In this document: piece after piece, positions 48,979 through 62,000 of the stretch
Layout: every line of letters starts with the position of its first letter
Position numbering within the stretch: the stretch's first letter is position 1
Assembly (NCBI GenBank): GCA_028622995.1
Contig: JAJQJQ010000057.1
Span: 806,001-870,000, forward strand
Direction: 5' to 3'
Source: Panagrolaimus kolymaensis
Taxonomy: Eukaryota; Nematoda; Chromadorea; Rhabditida; Panagrolaimidae
Length of the DNA: 64,000 nucleotides
Program-made: the position numbers and the translations under genes
Notes under the pieces: model-generated
Databases searched by the model: none
Told to the model about the DNA's origin: nothing
The model's input: only the letters and a program-made list of their open reading frames with translations

Positions 48979-51900
48979 ATGGCATCTCGCCCTTCACCTC
49001 CTCCAAATCCTCCCAATCCAATTGGAGCCCATATTTCGGGTGATCAGCCACCTCCAGCTCCGCAAGTGGATAATCGTCGTCAACGAACCAAAATTCGTGA
49101 TGAATTTATTGAATATTTGCAAGAAAATGACGTAAGTATTTGAATTGAAATTTGACAAACATTCACTATAAATTACGATTACAGATTCAAGAAGGTGAAA
49201 CGACTTTAGAAGATAAAATGGCTGCTGGTACCGTTGGTAAAGCTACCACTGATTTACAAACAAATGCATTTGGAATTAAAACAAGCCAAATTCCATTATA
49301 TCATTATCACATTGAAATGGCTGGATATCGTAATGATAATCCGAAATCAAAAGCTGTCTTTTTAACTAAGCGTAGTAATGATGAGTAAGATTTTAACCTT
49401 TCTTTAAAAACAATAAAATGAACTCATAATATTTTTTAGTTGCATTGCCGTTGATCGTAAAACAAGATGCCGTGAAGCTTTCGATTGCATTAAAACTATT
49501 TGCACTGATGTTTTTGTTCATGATAATCGTCTTTTTTACGATCTTCAATCAACCCTTCTCACAACTGCTAAACTTCCTGAATCTGAATTAAGCTTAACAT
49601 TATCTCGTCCTGCATTTGAACCATATCCATCGCTTCATAGCTTTGCGCGAATCGTTGTAAGCATTAAACAATGTGATACTGAAAAAGACCTCAATACTGG
49701 AGATAACTCAATGGCAACTTTCACGGATTTTTCTGCCTATGACCGATCCCACCAAGCTTTTATTGAACTTGCCACTTCTCAATATGCTCTCTTTCATGAA
49801 AAAGAAGTTGTTTGTCTTTCTGGTGGAAAAATCTATTTGATGCAACCTGAAAAAAATATTGATAGACAATTTGTTGATCGTTGCAATAAATTCTCAGAAG
49901 ATAAGTTCATTGGAATTGGATGCAAAAAATCGGCAAAATATGTTGAAGGACCACGAGGACGTGATCATAAGAATACTGTTTTGTTCATTGATCGTAAGAT
50001 AATTCTTTTTTTTTTTGCAATAAAAAATTTTAAATTAAATAATTTTAGCACTCAAAACTGCTTTTTATCGTCAACAAACCATTGCTGAATTTCTGTCAAA
50101 AAAGGGTATTAACATCAATGATCCAACAGCTCTTCGACGTGTTACATATCAACTTAAAGGTCTTCATGTTTTCAATCCTCATCTTCCCGGAAAGCGCACA
50201 TTCCAAATTACTGGGTTTGCTCGGGATACTGCAAGAACCAAGACCTTTCCACAACGTGATGGAACAGTTGTAAATGTTGTCCAATATTTCCGTGATAAAT
50301 ATGGCGTAGATTGCATCTATCCTGATACTTCATTAGTCATGGGTAAAGGTCCCACATCATTGCTTCCAATCGATCATGCCATGATCGATGATAATCAACC
50401 TGTCCCTAAAAATAAAATGAGCCAAAGAGAAGACGCAGATATGATTAAACTTGCTGCACAACCACCAAGTCTTCAAGTTCCAGAAATTAAAGGATATCTC
50501 GGTGCTTTGGGTCTTGATAAACTTAATCTTAATGAACATGGAATTCAAATGGTTACCAATGGGCAATTAAAAGTCAAAGGTCGAATTCTTCAAAATCCCA
50601 CAATTGTTTATGCGGATCAAAAAACTGTTGTTCCAAATGATGAAGGACTTTGGAATATTCCAAAAAAATATTATCGTGGAAGTGAATGCAAAAAATGGGC
50701 CCTCCTTCGTAATGGCACATTCCAAGTTAATTTGCGAGAATATCAAAATGCTTATGTCGCCATGTGCCGTCGAAATGGCGTTCAAATTGCCGATCAACCA
50801 GTATTTGTTGAAAAAATCGTTGATGAAAACCTGGAAACATGGTTTCAACGAGCTAAAAATGAAGGAGTTGAATTTATTGCTTTGGTTACAGATAAACAAA
50901 TTAAAAACCAAGGTAAATATTTTAATTCTTTTTGGTGATTAATTTTTAATTACGTTCTTTTAAGCTATCATCAAATTACTTGAACGTAAATATGAAATTA
51001 CAACTCAAAATATTACTGAACGAGTCGCGAATGATGCAGCTGGTCGAGGCACTGCAACACTTGAAAATATTATTGGTAAGTATATATTAAACTCTAAACA
51101 AATAAGCAAACAAAAACAATAAAAGTTTACAATATATTCATCTAAACGCTTTTTCAGCCAAGTCAAATTGTAAACTTGGTGGAACCAACTATACTATCAA
51201 GCATAATCAAGAATTTATTCATGATGCATTCGGCAAAAATTGCATTGTTATTGGTGTAGCTTTATCCCATGCAGGTATCGTTAGTGTTGGCAGTTTATAA
51301 TTAGCGTGATAATTAGCATAGGCATAATTAGCGTGCTAATTTAAAAATAATTTTTTAAAGATTTTAAATGTCTTTGGGTCGAAGTGGCAAGAAAAACAAA
51401 AAAAATTTGAAATTTTTTTAGAAATACATTTTTCAACATATTTTTAAGTGAAAAAATCAAAAAATGTTTAAAAAATATATACTGCTAAACGCTTTAAATT
51501 GTAAAAATAACGTTTTAAATGCTATTTTTGGTTTATAGTATTAATTTATGGTTTTTGGTAAAAATGATAATTAGCGTCGCAGCATGCTAATTATCGTGCT
51601 AATTTTCATGCTAATTAGCAAAATTTATAATTAGCTACTAATTATCCAACCTAAGGTACGGTCGATGATGTCATGCGGGCCAGAGGTGGAACTCAAACCT
51701 CTGATCAGCTTTCTGCTGTTGGCTATGCAGCTAATACCGGCGAAGATTTTTATGAATATATCGGGGATTATGTTCCTAATCCACCTCATCGTTCTGAAAT
51801 CCTCAACATCATTCCCGGTATCATTGATTCCAGCGTAACCAAATATAAAGAAAATAAAGGGTTTTTCCCAACATCCATGATCCTTTATCTTAATGGCTCA

Positions 51901-52488
51901 TCTGAAGGAGAATTTGCTTTGGTTAGTTTCATTTCAAAGCAATAAATAAAAAAGGTTTAACTTTTGAATTTTTAGCTTAAACGATTTGAAGTTCCTCTTG
52001 TTCGTAGAAAAATGATTGATCTCATTGGACAAGAAATTCCCCTTACTGTTATCATTCCACAAAGATCTCATGTTGCAAGAATTTACAAGATGAATATCAA
52101 TCCAGCTGAAAAGCCAAATAAACAAAATGTTCAACCTGGTGTTGTTGTTGATACTGGCCTCGTTCATCCAACCCTCAATGAGTTCTATTTGAACTCTCAT
52201 ACGGCCATTCAAGGCACCGCTCGTACACCTAAATATACCATCCTCTTCAACAACAACCCTAAAGCTGGTATGGATGCCATCCAGCATATTACTTATTATC
52301 TTTGTTATGGGCATCAGATTGTCAATAGCCCTACTTCTCTTCCTGCTCCTGTTTATTGCGCCATGGCTTATGCAGAACGCGGACAAAAACTTTTCAAAGT
52401 TTTGCCAACAAGTAGTGAAGATGAAATTGCTGAACGATGGATTTATGATTCTTCTGAAACTTTCCGAAATAAGCGAATCAATGCTTAA
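48979..52488 (+). CDS. WAGO-like Argonaute with PAZ and PIWI, slicer residues lost
   Basis: Eight exons (48979-49131, 49185-49384, 49440-49993, 50049-50912, 50965-51075, 51158-51274, 51656-51921, 51976-52488) give 925 aa. A Pro-rich N-terminus is followed by the N domain and a PAZ domain (VNVVQYFRDKYGVDCIYPDT). The MID domain has DKQIKNQAIIKLLERKYEI then TTQNI, the part that anchors the guide 5' end. The PIWI domain runs to the C-terminus. The catalytic tetrad is gone: the first Asp is Ala in VIGVALSHAG, the second Asp position reads LNGSSEGEF, and the final His is replaced in PVYCAMAYAERG. Such slicer-dead proteins are the worm-specific WAGOs, which bind secondary 22G-type small RNAs for gene silencing. 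Six introns are 52-82 nt; the seventh is a 381-nt TE-like insertion. Confidence 0.9.
51271..51664. mobile_element. MITE-like element forming an intron of the Argonaute gene
   Basis: The intron 51275-51655 is almost entirely one repeat-like element. It starts TTAGTGTTGGCAG and ends CCAACCTAA, an imperfect terminal inverted repeat. Inside both ends are several AATTAGC(A/G)TG blocks in opposite orientations. It is bracketed by the imperfect direct repeat AGGTATCGT (51273-51281) / AGGTACGGT (51654-51662). Both repeats contain AGGT, so the left copy supplies the GT donor and the right copy the AG acceptor. Excision restores an uninterrupted SHAGTVDDV reading. Element class is unsure; TAG-GTTGG ends resemble the hAT-like MITE at 27.4 kb. 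Confidence 0.75.
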
Positions 52489-53263
52489 AAAAGACCATTG
52501 ATGATCTTTTATTTGAAAATGGCGTCTGTTGTGTCCGTGAATCGTGTTCACCTCCTTGAATTTTCTTTTCTTCAGATAGCTTTTTTTTACTTCATTTTAT
52601 CCTTCTTTATTTTTTTATAAACTTGTAAATATTATTACGGTCTCTTATTACTTCTTTTTTTTCTCGATCAGTTATTTTCTGCCGTTTTCCATTTTATTTA
52701 TCTATCAACCATATAATCCTTTTTTGTTTGTAGTGTTTGGGATTAAAAATAATAAAAAAAATTTACAAAAAATCGTTGATACATCATCACACTTTAAAAT
52801 GGTTAAATATCCATAAATTTTTACACCAGAATTGGGTATAAAACATTAAAGAGAAAAGCAACACAAATTTTGTTACTCAAGAACTAAAATTCTTATAAAA
52901 ATATGTAAGCTTATTCGTAAGTATCTTTTGGCAGCTAAAATATCAATATCATACATGAATAAGAAAGTTTTATTCAAATTTTTCGATGATGAAAAAACAA
53001 AAATAAAAACAATAAAGCCCGAAAAAAAATTCTAGACTAATTCTTTTTTCAAAGTTATTCAACTTTCCTGATTTTACATTTGCTTCGTGTCAAGAATATA
53101 TCCGTAGCTTTTTTTCTTGCTTACTTTGCTTTCTCGTGTTTTTATTCATCAACAATTCGTGTGTTTTTTTAAACTTTTAAAGCTTTCCGTGATTTAATTT
53201 AATATATATAATCGGCTGTAATTATATCTTTAACCATATTGCTTAAATTTCAGATTGGTCAAA
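52489..53263. other. Spacer between Argonaute and COX7C genes
   Basis: 775 bp, AT-rich. It ends in an acceptor-like TTAAATTTCAG (53243-53253) 10 nt before the COX7C start codon, possibly a trans-splice site. Nothing else is visible. Confidence 0.5.
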
Positions 53264-53596
53264 ATGTCAGGTCGTCTTGTTGTTCGTCCACTTATTCAAG
53301 CTATTCGTCAATCTCATTCTGCTCCCGAACAAGGGCTTAAATTAGCTAAATTTCAAGGTCAAACACCTACTGGATTTGTTCACGATGGTTGGGCCATGTC
53401 TGTAAGTTTTGTTTAATGATTCTCTTTAACTTTTTATTTTGAAATTGATTACTAATATATATATTTTTTATAGCGGCTTCCATTCAATGTTCGCAATAGA
53501 TGGCTTTTTGGTGTTAAAGCTGTAATGTTTCTTGCTATTGGATTTTGGGCTCCATTCATCGTTGTCGAATATCAACTTCGTAAAGCTAATCAATAG
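53264..53596 (+). CDS. cox7c: Cytochrome c oxidase subunit 7C (VIIc)
   Basis: Two exons (53264-53401 and 53474-53596, phase 0) give 86 aa. The N-terminus is basic and amphipathic (MSGRLVVRPLIQAIRQ), fitting a mitochondrial presequence. The second exon carries the family signature RLPFNVRNRWLFGVKAVMF, then one membrane helix (LAIGFWAPFIVVEYQLRK). This matches the NLPFSV(E/R)NKW...APF(F/I)VVxxQLxK pattern of subunit VIIc, a small nuclear-encoded part of complex IV in the inner membrane. It is slightly longer than vertebrate forms because of the presequence. The start lies 10 nt after a TTTCAG acceptor. Confidence 0.92.
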
Positions 53597-56063
53597 AAAC
53601 TTTCATTTTAACCGCTTATGTATCATTGTGATGTATTTTCAATAATGTTTCATTTCCTTGCTGAAAAATATGGACATTGATTTTGTAGATGTGAAATAAA
53701 TTTGGTATAATCTTTTCCAAAATTAGATGGATTTTTACGTTTTTGTTTAATAACTGTCTTATTACATTCTCGTTTCGATTCATTTTGAGATGTTTTTGTG
53801 GTTGTTGTTGCATGCCACCACACATGTTGGAATTAGAAAGCTTTGAAAATGCGACTTGTTGGCGCCGTTTTTTTAGAATTTTAATGGAAGAAAATGAATA
53901 TGTCTTCTTGAGCGACGGATGTTTAGAATGAATATAAAAACAAAGCAAATCGAAAGCTTTTCTCTTCTTTATTTTTTTGCTGATGCCACTAAGAAACAAT
54001 GAAATGTTTTCGCTTCACAATTTTTTGTGTTTTTAAAATGTTTATAAGTAACATTTTTTTGTTTTTGAATGGCAAAAAAAAGGAACTTATTAGATTATCC
54101 TTTTTAGTATTTTTTGAGTAAAAAAATGTAGCGCACGTAAAATAACCTTTTCGGAAGAAGTAGGCGCCTTTGAGACAAAATAGAATCGCCGTTGGTCAAT
54201 TCTTTCTACGAATGGAACAAATTTTAATAACTTCAAAATCGAAGAAGGACTTCGCTCCTCGTCTAAATTTGGCATTGTCGTCGTCGTTGTTGAAGAAAGT
54301 CCGCAAGCATAACCGAATTCCCACACATTCATTTAGTTCTCTTTTTTTTTGTTGCGTGAAAGGGAAGAAGAAGAAGATACTCACTTGAACATGAAAAATA
54401 TTGTTTCTCAGGTTTTACGAAAAAAAAATTTAACCAAATTTTTTTTGTGTTTAGCAATTTTTTTCAAAACTTTTTTATTCTGGAGAAAAATAACTTGTTC
54501 ACAAAAGTCAAGAAAAAAAAGAAGTCTAATTTCATTGTTGTTCTTTTTCCTTTTCCGGCATTTTTCTTTTTTAACAACAATTGTAAAAAGAACGAAATAG
54601 AAAAAAATGCTAAAAAAAGTGGCCTTTTTTCCTTGAATGTTTTTTTTCTTGACGTTTATTTTAGAAGTTATTATTATTTTGAATTGAACTTCTTTGGAGA
54701 GAATTGACGACGACAATCTAAATGTCAACATAACAGCTTTTTGTTAAGATTTGAAAGAAACAAAAAAAGTTTCAATGTTTCTTCTTTTTTGTGTGGATTT
54801 TTTTCTTGCAATTTTTGCAAATTTTAAAGCTGAACCAAATTACTGTATGACCATTTTTTAATTGGCTTTGTAACAAACACAAACGCTGTCAATTTTTTTT
54901 GTTGTTCATGAGCGCGGATTTACAAAAGTATGTATTTTTTCACGGTTTATGATTTTCGAACAATGTCTTTTTATTGTTTTACTTTTATTGACAGCAGTTT
55001 TGTTGCAACTATGTTGTATTCGGTTGGTAGTGTTAGATTAAACATAGAAAATAAAACCTTTTTTAAGAATAAATTTTCTTAACCTTCCTGTTGGAATTTG
55101 GGATAATTTTTATAAGCCAAAGAATTAACTTAATTAGATAAATTTACGAATCTTTTTTGAATTCTTAAAGTTCATATTCTCTTCCGAAAAAAAGAGAATT
55201 TAAAAAGCTTTAAACATAATTAAAATCTGGGAGTATTGAGAGTTTTGAAGTTCAGTTTTCATCGCATCACTTTTTTAAATTTGTTTTTCTTTCAACTTTT
55301 ATCGCCCCATTTTGGTTCTTTATTATTGCATAGATTTGCCAGAAGTTTTCTCCCCTCCCAAAGCAGCGTTAAAAAAAGTAATTGTTTTCAAAGTATGTTA
55401 GGATTTTTTTAAATACCAGAGATTTTTTTCCAACGATCCAAAGTCTGTTGCCATTAATCACCAGATTTAAGCAACAACTACTTTCATTAGTTAGCTGGTG
55501 GTGGTTGTGAAGCCTTTACGACCTATAATCTTCGATTTCAAAGAATGAACAGAAAAAAACTGTCGACTTCTTTATATTCCTTGAAAAATAAATCGAAGGC
55601 GGAGCAACAAAAAAGGCACGATTTTTTTCTTTCAGGAAGGGTTGCTTGCTGCTTTTCTTTTTTTGTTTCCAAAAATTGGTTCCTTTTCTCAACCGAAAAA
55701 AAAAAGTGTGCGCGAATTATATTCAAAATCTTCCAAGGTGGTCCTTCCGATTATTGCCGAAGAGCTTTCATTCATTCAGCCATTTCGAGAAGTCAATTAT
55801 CGCGTTTTATTGTGTCACATTTTTGAATGAAAAATTGTTGAAAAGGTTTCAGAAGGTTAAATATTGCGCTTTTCAAAACTCTAAAATGGTGTCAAAATTA
55901 GTGAAGAAACAAGAGTTTTGATGATTTAGGCATTTGGTGAAATTTATTGTTGCTGTTATAAAAAACTATGTTAAAAACTTTAAAATTTTTACAAACTGCC
56001 AAAAGAAAAAGTTTATTAAAAATTTGTTATTGCTTACAATATTTTCAAATATTTAATAATAAA
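53597..56063. other. Intergenic region
   Basis: 2.5 kb of poly-T-rich DNA between COX7C and the Ig-domain gene, with short Phe/Lys-rich frames on both strands that look like composition noise. It probably contains the promoter of the Ig-domain gene. Confidence 0.55.
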
Positions 56064-59000
56064 ATGATTATTACTTCATTATTTTTGTTATTAAGTGTTA
56101 GTTCTACAGGTTAGTTTTAATTTTTTCCTCTTATTTCTTTTGCTCATAAAACGAAGACAGGGTTTTTATAACGAGAGCCATCTATCATGGTCTTTGAATG
56201 AAGCAAATAACATTAATAACAAAACCTTAGTTGGCCTAGTTATTATTTTTTGCTTTTTTTTGGATTTGCAAGTTGCGATAAGATTTACCTGGAATCATTT
56301 TTCATTCCCATTGGGGAATTTTTTTTCATATGTACTGGAAAATGTCTCAACTTTCACTTTATCGTTTCTCTTTTCTTCTTTGACTTACTAATAACTACTT
56401 TTTTGGAAGTCATTTTTGACTTATGTTTCTTACAATTTTTTTCGGTTACTTTGTTGTTCTTCCATAAACATGGAGAAAGAAATTATTTGTTTAGTAATTA
56501 TGATAATATCACCCTCTCCTTAGATGCTGTTTTTTACTTCAAAAATATTTGTATTATGATAAAAATTTTTCGAAACCATTACTATTTGTTTTTACTTTTG
56601 GCATTTTCTCACGTTGAATTTCAGTTTTTATTACGTACATCTATTCATTTGTTTGCATTTTCCAAAAATATAACTTTGTCAAGAAAAAAAAGCGCAGCAA
56701 CAAAATTTGAAACAAACAAATCCAATTCAATAATTTTTTCATTCCATCAACAATTACTCTCTTCATTCTTTTTAATGGCTAAAAGAATCTGATGGATGAT
56801 GGTTTTTTTTGAGGTTCATTCAGAAAAATGACCCTCAAAATGGCCTCGACTTTCCTCTTTTTGTTTTTCTGCTGTTGAATTTTTCATTATTGTTGCAATT
56901 TGATGGAGAAAATTAGCACTTTTGATTTAATGTTTTTGGCGACTGAAAAACACAAGAATGAACCTCTTTCAAACATGCCTTTAGTTTTTATCCATTTTTT
57001 TGTGCTGTTAAAAGCAGTAAAGGATTTAGAGATAAAATTTGGGTATTAAACTAGTCATTTTTTGAAAAACCAAAAAAAGAGGAAGCAGCTGAGCTCTTAA
57101 AAGTCTCGAGTCCTTCTTTCTTTTTTATTAAGGATGTATGTTTCAGTCACTTTTTTTTAGAGAAGAGTGAAAAGAAGTAATGCAATGAGAGAGGCCAAAC
57201 GGCCAAAAAATATCCCCAAAAAATGAGAAACTACTAATTGGGATGGATCTCGTTAATGCTTGCTGCACCGTCTTAAAGAAAGAAGAAAAAATGGCATAAA
57301 AAAGAAGGATGAAAAAAATAAGAGTCAATTTTCGCGCATACCCCACTTAGGATATGTATGAAAGAAATAAAGAAAGAAAGAACATCTTGACTTTTACTTT
57401 TCTTGAACTTATAAAAAAAATTGGGCAAAATGATAGAAACAAAAACGTAATTTGCCTGATAATTTTCAAATCGAAAAGTTGTCAGTTACAAAGATGTATG
57501 ACAAAATGGCAGAATGAAACTTATCTTTTTACAAAAAATTAAAAATTTTGCTGATTGTTTGATTTCGTCTCAACAATAATTTCTGAAATCCCAACTTCCA
57601 AACTTTTTTTCTTTCACCAAACTTTCGAACTTTAATCCAAAATTCCAATTAGCTCAAAACCTCTATTTTCCACAAGAAGTTTTTTCCTGAGTTTACTTAC
57701 TTTAACTTATTGTCGATAGCTAAAATTTTTTTAGCTGTTTTCAACTTTGTATTCTCCCTCAATTTTCGTTTCATTTTATTCATGGTTATTTTTTTCACTC
57801 AAACATCAAAAAAAATAGAGACGTTTTTTTATTTTTGTTTTTCACAGTTCCTTGTAGAAATAGGGTTGTTTCATTCCCTCTGAATTCATTTGAGAAGAAG
57901 CAATGTAGTGTTTTCGTTAACTTTGTCAACATTTACACATCTTCGAAAAAAAGGATACGATATGGATTTTATTTTATTTTTATTTTTTGAAGAAAGATAT
58001 GCGATGACACAACCCATCATTTTTATTAACACGCTCGTTAGTAATTCTCGCGGGAAAAAAAGCATTTATAAAAAATGTATTTTTGCTTCTAGTGCGGCGT
58101 CAAAGAGCAGCAACCCGCGAGATGCGTGATTGTTCATAATCGAATTTCCGATGAGCCCTTCTTTTTCTTCTTCTAAATAGCAGAGGAGGCGACAGTCTCC
58201 CTAAACAATCACAAGAAGAAAGTATCTCTTTCATTTTTTCTTGCTGTGTCGTAGAAAATTATAATCCTCTTGGATAAAAATAAATAGGGGATATCGTTTG
58301 AAACGATGGTCACTAAAAAAGAATCCGAACAGATACAATTTAAAGGATTTGTTGTTGTTCATTTTTTCAATTTCCTCTTCTTAGATGAACTTAAAGGATA
58401 AGAAAAAATGCTTTTTGCCTTAACTTTATTTTTTGGAAAGCTTTAAAACAAGCTTCATGCAAGCAGCGCATCTTTCAACGGTCACTCGACTCCTTCCTTA
58501 AAAAAAAGAAGAAAAGGACATGACTTAAATTAGATACATAAAAAGCTAAAAAGAATCTTTTAAAATTTATTCAATGTTCTTTTTTTATAAGTAATCTGGC
58601 TACTTTATGTATATTGTGTATGTTGACATCCATTTCTTGAGTATCATTTCTGCGTATATTTTTTTTGTGATATTTCTGTTTATTTTTGGAATAAATTTAA
58701 TTGATAAAATGCCCTCAGGCTTTGTAAAAATATGAGATTTGATAGACATTTTTAGCCTTCATTTTTTTAAAATAAAAATGCAACCATTTTTTTTGTTGCG
58801 TTATTGAAATAATAATAAATTTAAATCCTGGCCATGTTGACCGAGTCTGACTTTTTAAAATATATAATACCTCAAATGTTTCGGTTATAAAAAAACATGA
58901 CAGCTGGAAACAATTCATTTTTTGCTTTCAGACAACCGTTTAAATCTGTCAACCAAAAGCTGAAGCTTGGAGTTGTTTTCGGATGTTTCATAAGCGCGAC

Positions 59001-62000
59001 TGTAACTAATTTTATTAGAATCGCAAAAAAAATTTAGATGTTCCTATACGTTATCTCTTTTTTTTTCAAGTGTAAAGTAGAGAACGCTCGTTTTCAGCTT
59101 TGTTTTGCCCTCGCAGAAAAAAAAAGTTTGGGATGGATTTGTTTTTGGATTAAAAAAAACTCATGTTTCCCCTCACTACGAGGCCATAGCATATGTCCGT
59201 TCCTGTTATACATTTTTAAACTTTCCATTTTTAATGGTTCAATAAACTTATGTGTTAGTTTATAGTTAATATCCCGTTCTTTTTTTTTCGCCTTTTTTTC
59301 TCCAACTTTACTTATTTTTCGACGTTGTTTTTCATCTCCTAAAGCTTTTTACTCATTTTAGTTTAATCTAGCCTTCTTTTATAAATTAAAATATGTCATT
59401 TTTAATATTTTGATGTCTTGAAGTTGACTCAAAACGTTTAAAAAAAAGATGCCAGAATCGACATCAATTTTGATGTTTCCATCACTTTTGTGTCAACTTT
59501 TTAGTGGTAAGCTTATTTGTTTAATTAAATAAAAGTGGACAAAATATTATTGTCTTTATCCTTCGTTTTTTTCTCTCTGAAAAAAAAAATTAAAATTTCT
59601 GCTTAATTTGAGCCTTTGCTCTTCTCTGATTGCTTTGAGGCATTTTCCAGCTGTTTCATTTCATATTCATTTTTTTCTTTCTTTACTAACCAAAGCGCTA
59701 ATCCTTCTTTATTTTTTTCTTTGTTCCATAAAAAATATGCCGCATAAGCTTTGTTGGGTTGAAGAGAAAAGAAAAAATAGGGATTTGAAATCGAATCATA
59801 AACTTGAACTTCATTCAAAAAAGAAAAGGCTGGAATGACTGAAAATTCTTTTAGAAAACTTCTACCGATTTTTCTTTTTTTGCAAAGAAGCTTTTCAGAC
59901 ACGTTTTTTACTTTGTTAAAAAAAACCTAATAAAATTTGCATTTTGAAAGAAAAAATAAATCTATAAGAACCTTTTTTCTAAACTTGGAAAAAAATGTTA
60001 GTAATTTAACAAAGCTGGGGAGAAGCACGTTTATTTTATCTTCTAAAGCTTGTTTTGGAAAACTAAAAAAACAAATACACAAAAAATGCTTTTCATTGCA
60101 AAGTTTAAGATTTTAATTTTTAATTTTGAATCAAAAATTCTTGATTCGAAAACTTTGAACTAAACTAAAAAAACATAAAATATTAGGAAAAAATTATGCA
60201 AACAATTATGGTATAAATAAATATTTTAGTATGTGTACGAAATCCACCTCCTGCATTTGGAGCTGACATAATGCATAATGTTACAGCTGTAAAAGGTGAT
60301 GATGTGGAATTTAGATGTAGAGTTATGGAACGTGGAAGGCATATGGTAAGGCTTGATTCGAGCCATCAACAACACAACAACGAAAGTTTACAGGTTGCAT
60401 TTATTCGAGCTGAAGATCCTCCAAGATTAATTACTTTTGATGATAGGGTAAATAAAGATTCAATGCTTTTATTTATTTGAAGATAATTGAGAATATTTAG
60501 ATATTTCGGCAACGAGATAAATATGAAATTTTGCCGAGAAAAGGTCATGATGAATGGATATTAAAAGTTAAAAATGTTCGAGAATCCGACATTGGTGGAT
60601 ATATTTGTCAAATAAATTCCCAACCCGTCCTCACTAAAACTGCATATTTGGATTTAAAAAGTTAGTTTATCAAAGTTTTAAATGTTTTTGTTTAAAAAAC
60701 AAATTGCAAGCGAGACATACTTTTGGGTAGGAAACTTAATGGTTGAAGTTAATACGCGCTTTCTATTTTTGTTTTAGATTTTTACAATTCCTTAAATTTT
60801 TTATTGAATGTTAGAAAAAATTGTAGAAAAGCTCAAGTTCAGTTCTTTGTGTGTCGCTATTAGTTATCCGCGATCCATTTCAAAATGATTTTTTTTTATT
60901 TGAACGTTCTTTGCTTTGTTTTTCTTAGCATATTTCCCCCGTCGATGATAAAATACACAAAATAATTTTTCCCTTTTTTTACAATTTTGAACCTTTTGCA
61001 TAACTTATGATTTTTAGGAAAAAAGGGAAGAAATAAGAAAACAGCCGTTTCTTTTTTGCGCACACATTGTTTCTTCTTCTTTCATTTCCGCACATGTTTT
61101 TAATAATCGTTCTGTTGTCAATAGCCTTTACCAAATAATTCATCATTTAAAAAATGCAAAGAAAATAGAAAGTCGATTGCTTTTTCAAAATAATTACCCT
61201 TCTCCTCAAAAACTCAACAGGATAGTTATTTGTTGTTCGGCAGGAGGGCTACAGCTTGGCTCCCGATAAAGGTTGCCCCACGCAACTACTGACTCGTTCA
61301 ATGACTGTCGGCAAATTTGTGACGAAAAATACGCAATTTTAATTATAAATAAAGCGGTTATTTAATAAATACAAAACAAAAACAAGGGTGAAAATAAATG
61401 GTTTTATTATTTGTAATTTTATAGTACCGCCAACAGTTTCAAGAAGTTCCACACCATCAGCAGTGGAAGTGAGGGAAGGTCATAATGTAACATTAACGTG
61501 CCATGCAAATGGAAATCCACCACCTAATGTTGTTTGGAGGCGAGCTGATCGACAAATTATACGATTTAATGGTGCAACAGGTTATGGCGGTTAGAAAACG
61601 CAAAATAGAAAACCAAAAAATAAAAATTAATAAATTTATAGCGAGTGTTGTAAATGGAACAAAATTACATTTGACCAAAGTAAGTCGAAAACATATGTCA
61701 GAATATGTTTGTGTTGCATCTAATGGAATTCCACCTGATGAATCATGGACTGTGAAACTTCATGTAATTTTTGAACCCATGGTTATTCCACAAGCTACTG
61801 TAAGTTTTTACTTATTCATGCCAACAAGGGAAACAATAAACATTTCAGATAATTGAAGCTCGTCGAGGCTCCCTTGTTCGCCTTGTATGCAATGTGGAAG
61901 CATGGCCTCGAGCTCTTGTAACTTGGTATCATAATGATGTGGAATTATATGATACCAATAAATATTCAACCGAACAAGCCGTCGTTGAAAAATATAAAAG

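Noticed and set aside
51934..52551. 205-codon minus-strand frame over the last Argonaute exon
   Set aside because: Shadow of the conserved PIWI exon on the other strand.
59603..59902. 99-codon minus-strand frame inside the 4.1-kb intron
   Set aside because: No recognisable domain, and neighbouring sequence offers no exon partners. Coding status cannot be supported.
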